Shown: positions 6,786 to 8,570 of the stretch, one piece after another
How positions within the stretch are numbered: the first letter of the stretch is position 1
How the letters are laid out: each line of letters starts with the position of its first letter
Assembly (NCBI GenBank): GCA_017999075.1
Contig: JAGOBX010000133.1
Coordinates: 1 to 8,570, forward strand
DNA length: 8,570 bases
Direction of reading: 5' to 3'
Source: JAGOBX01 sp017999075 [NCBI: Candidatus Babelota bacterium]
GTDB taxonomy: Bacteria > JAGOBX01
Translations under genes and position numbers: made by a program
Notes under the pieces: model-generated
The model's database searches: none
Told to the model about the DNA's origin: nothing
What the model saw: only the letters and a program-made list of their open reading frames with translations

Positions 6786-8570
6786 TTATGCAGTAATTTT
6801 ATTGTCAACTTCAAGTTTGTCCGGATTAAAAGACACTCCATCTCCTTTATAAAACTTACTGAAAAATTCATAATATTCCAATCTCAATATTTGAATTGTA
6901 ACAATCACCGATTCAACAACTATAATTAAAACATTTCCTAATATATAAATTAAAATATCGAGATCTCTGTCATATCTTCCGACATTTATTATGTCTGCAA
7001 TAATTTTCACAACAGCAAATAGTCCTACATGATTTAAAGCAAATGCTGCAATACGAACAAATGATATTGAATTGCTCAAAAAACTTAATACCACATCAAA
7101 TAATTCAATAACAGATAAAACTATATAGTTGGCTTTGTCTTCTTTAATAAAAAATTTATTATGGGAAATATAATGAGAAAGCGGTTCTTTCAGCATCATT
7201 ATCATAAGCGGTATAACCCAAATCAGAAGTATTGTTATACAAGTGATAAAATTTATTCCAAAATCTATAATTTTCAGAACCAAAAACAGACCTGCCGCAA
7301 GCGTTCCCCAATAAAAAACAATTCCGGCAACACCGTTTTTCCCAAAATATTTATTTTCATGATCTTTATTTTTATCGCAATTAATTATATTTAATATAAT
7401 CCCGATTGATATAATGCAAATACCTATCAAAACTGTAATAATCATAAAATGATCAGTTGAATGAACAGGTGACAGCCACAATGGTTTGAATAACTCAAAT
7501 CCAAAATATTCTCCGTACAGCAAACCAAATATGATAGAACTTATTCCCATATACTGCATAATTTTAAATGCATTTATTTTATTTTTCTTATATATAATAA
7601 ACCCGGCAAGAAAAATTATAAATCCTTGACCAACATCTCCAAACATAAGTCCAAACATTATTAAAAAAGACACTGCAACGATTTTCGTTGGATCGTATTC
7701 GAAATATGAAGGAATTCCGTACATTTTTAAAATATCCTCAAATGGTTTAAAAAACTTCGGATTTTCTATTAAAGTAGGGACATTTACGCTTCCAGATTTA
7801 TTTTCAAAATATTTTTCTGCAGGCTTTGAAAAAAACAACGCTGAATTTTCAGAAATTTTATTTATATGATAACTGAATTTTGAGTCATAATCTTCAGGTA
7901 CCCATCCGTTAATCATAACATTTTTATTAAATTTTCCAGAGCGTTCCGCTATTTCATTTATAATAACATTAGCTGCAAGGCTGTTATATATTTTTTTTAT
8001 AATATCCCTGAACAAAATATTATTATATTTTTTTTCAAGGGAATATTTTTCAAGATCGCAGTTAATCAGTTCTATATCTCCCTGCAGTTTTGATATAATC
8101 CAGCTCGGTTTATCGGCAATATCAGACGGTATATCAAGAATTTCAAAATACAATGAATTTAAAATATTAATAAATTTTTCTTTCCTTGATTTCAGATAAA
8201 CCACTAAAAAATAAGACTGATTTTCTTCTATTTTCAATTCGTGAAACAATGTATCCATATCATTCGAAAAAAGTTCTTTAAATCTAACTGCATTTAATTT
8301 GGATAATCTTCCATAAATCATTTCAATAAAATAAAAATTGTTAAAAACTTTAATGTTGAACCGTAAATTTATACTGACAAGAAATTCAAGTTTATGTTTC
8401 AAATCTTCAATTTTTTTCAATTCATTTTTAAAAAAATTTATCTGTTTATGTATTTTCAAAACATCTTTTTCAATATTTAAAATCTGCGATTCATAACTCA
8501 AAATATTTTTATAATCAAGTTCTATTTTTGATTGTTCAAATCTGGTATCAAGTTTCAAATCAAGTATATA
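6786..8570 (-). CDS. atpI: V/A-type ATPase subunit I (membrane stator, a-type), N-terminus cut by window edge
   Basis: 594 residues are visible. The frame is open to the right edge, so the true start lies outside; a TTG at 8558 is only an internal Leu codon. Residue numbers below count from the edge. The N-terminal half (1-290) is hydrophilic and helical, with coiled coils, and includes NGWVPEDYDSKF (221-232); it forms the cytoplasmic arm that anchors the stator stalks. The C-terminal half has about seven or eight membrane helices. It carries the family block EYDPTKIVAVSFLIMFGLMF (291-310) followed by GDVGQG, and SFVRIAAFALNHVGLF (503-518), in which Arg506 is the essential arginine facing the rotor Glu. 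LRLEYYEFFSKFYKGDG (562-578) near the end includes the second conserved Arg563. The protein guides ions through half-channels between the stator and the K ring. Subunit I usually begins with an MxxVKMKK-type strand, absent here, consistent with truncation by several tens of residues. Confidence 0.95.
   Translation of the reverse strand, partial: YILDLKLDTRFEQSKIELDYKNILSYESQILNIEKDVLKIHKQINFFKNELKKIEDLKHKLEFLVSINLRFNIKVFNNFYFIEMIYGRLSKLNAVRFKELFSNDMDTLFHELKIEENQSYFLVVYLKSRKEKFINILNSLYFEILDIPSDIADKPSWIISKLQGDIELINCDLEKYSLEKKYNNILFRDIIKKIYNSLAANVIINEIAERSGKFNKNVMINGWVPEDYDSKFSYHINKISENSALFFSKPAEKYFENKSGSVNVPTLIENPKFFKPFEDILKMYGIPSYFEYDPTKIVAVSFLIMFGLMFGDVGQGFIIFLAGFIIYKKNKINAFKIMQYMGISSIIFGLLYGEYFGFELFKPLWLSPVHSTDHFMIITVLIGICIISIGIILNIINCDKNKDHENKYFGKNGVAGIVFYWGTLAAGLFLVLKIIDFGINFITCITILLIWVIPLMIMMLKEPLSHYISHNKFFIKEDKANYIVLSVIELFDVVLSFLSNSISFVRIAAFALNHVGLFAVVKIIADIINVGRYDRDLDILIYILGNVLIIVVESVIVTIQILRLEYYEFFSKFYKGDGVSFNPDKLEVDNKITA

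Noticed and set aside
7161-7394. A 77-codon plus-strand frame inside atpI
   Set aside because: It is antisense to conserved membrane helices of subunit I and has no ribosome binding site or recognisable motif.
8556-8558. TTG as the start codon of atpI
   Set aside because: The frame stays open to the edge (Tyr-Ile-Leu-Asp precede it), there is no ribosome binding site, and the family's N-terminal strand is missing, so this is an internal Leu codon of a truncated gene.

Overview
This is an AT-rich bacterial window dominated by most of a V/A-type (archaeal/vacuolar-like) rotary ATPase operon. The whole operon lies on the minus strand. Two metabolic or membrane genes lie to its left. Standard stops (TGA included), Shine-Dalgarno sequences, ATG/TGA overlaps and a perfect sigma70-type promoter all point to a bacterium. 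A V/A-type rather than F-type ATPase next to a family-2 malate/lactate-type dehydrogenase fits an anaerobic or fermentative lineage. Elusimicrobiota (Endomicrobia), spirochaetes and clostridia-like Firmicutes are candidates, but the sequence alone does not settle this.

Layout from left to right. Positions 1-158 (minus) hold the N-terminal part of a YqaA-type DedA-related membrane protein, cut by the left edge. Positions 159-338 are a divergent intergenic region with a perfect TTGACA/TATAAT promoter reading right and two AT-rich dyads in the leader. Positions 339-1439 (plus) encode a complete Ldh-family-2 NAD(P)-dependent 2-hydroxyacid dehydrogenase. At 1421-1461 a hairpin overlaps the stop codons of this gene and of the converging ATPase operon, acting as a shared terminator. 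Positions 1444-8570 (minus), read in transcription order from the right, are atpI (cut by the right edge), atpK, atpF, atpE, atpA, atpB and atpD.

The ATPase genes work together as follows. A and B form the catalytic/non-catalytic hexamer. D and F form the central shaft. E is the coiled-coil peripheral stalk. I is the membrane stator with the essential arginine, and K forms the ion-carrying rotor ring. K-F, F-E, E-A and A-B are overlapping or spaced by 15 nt or less, while I-K and B-D have gaps of about 60 nt that could carry regulation. Subunit C (the socket between ring and shaft) and the partner peripheral stalk (G/H) are not in the window. The operon is open at its 5' end, so they may lie just beyond the right edge.

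No mobile elements, CRISPR arrays, tRNA or rRNA were seen. The window looks like ordinary core-genome sequence. The points of interest are the missing C subunit, the unusual N-terminal half of K, and the regulatory structures between genes.
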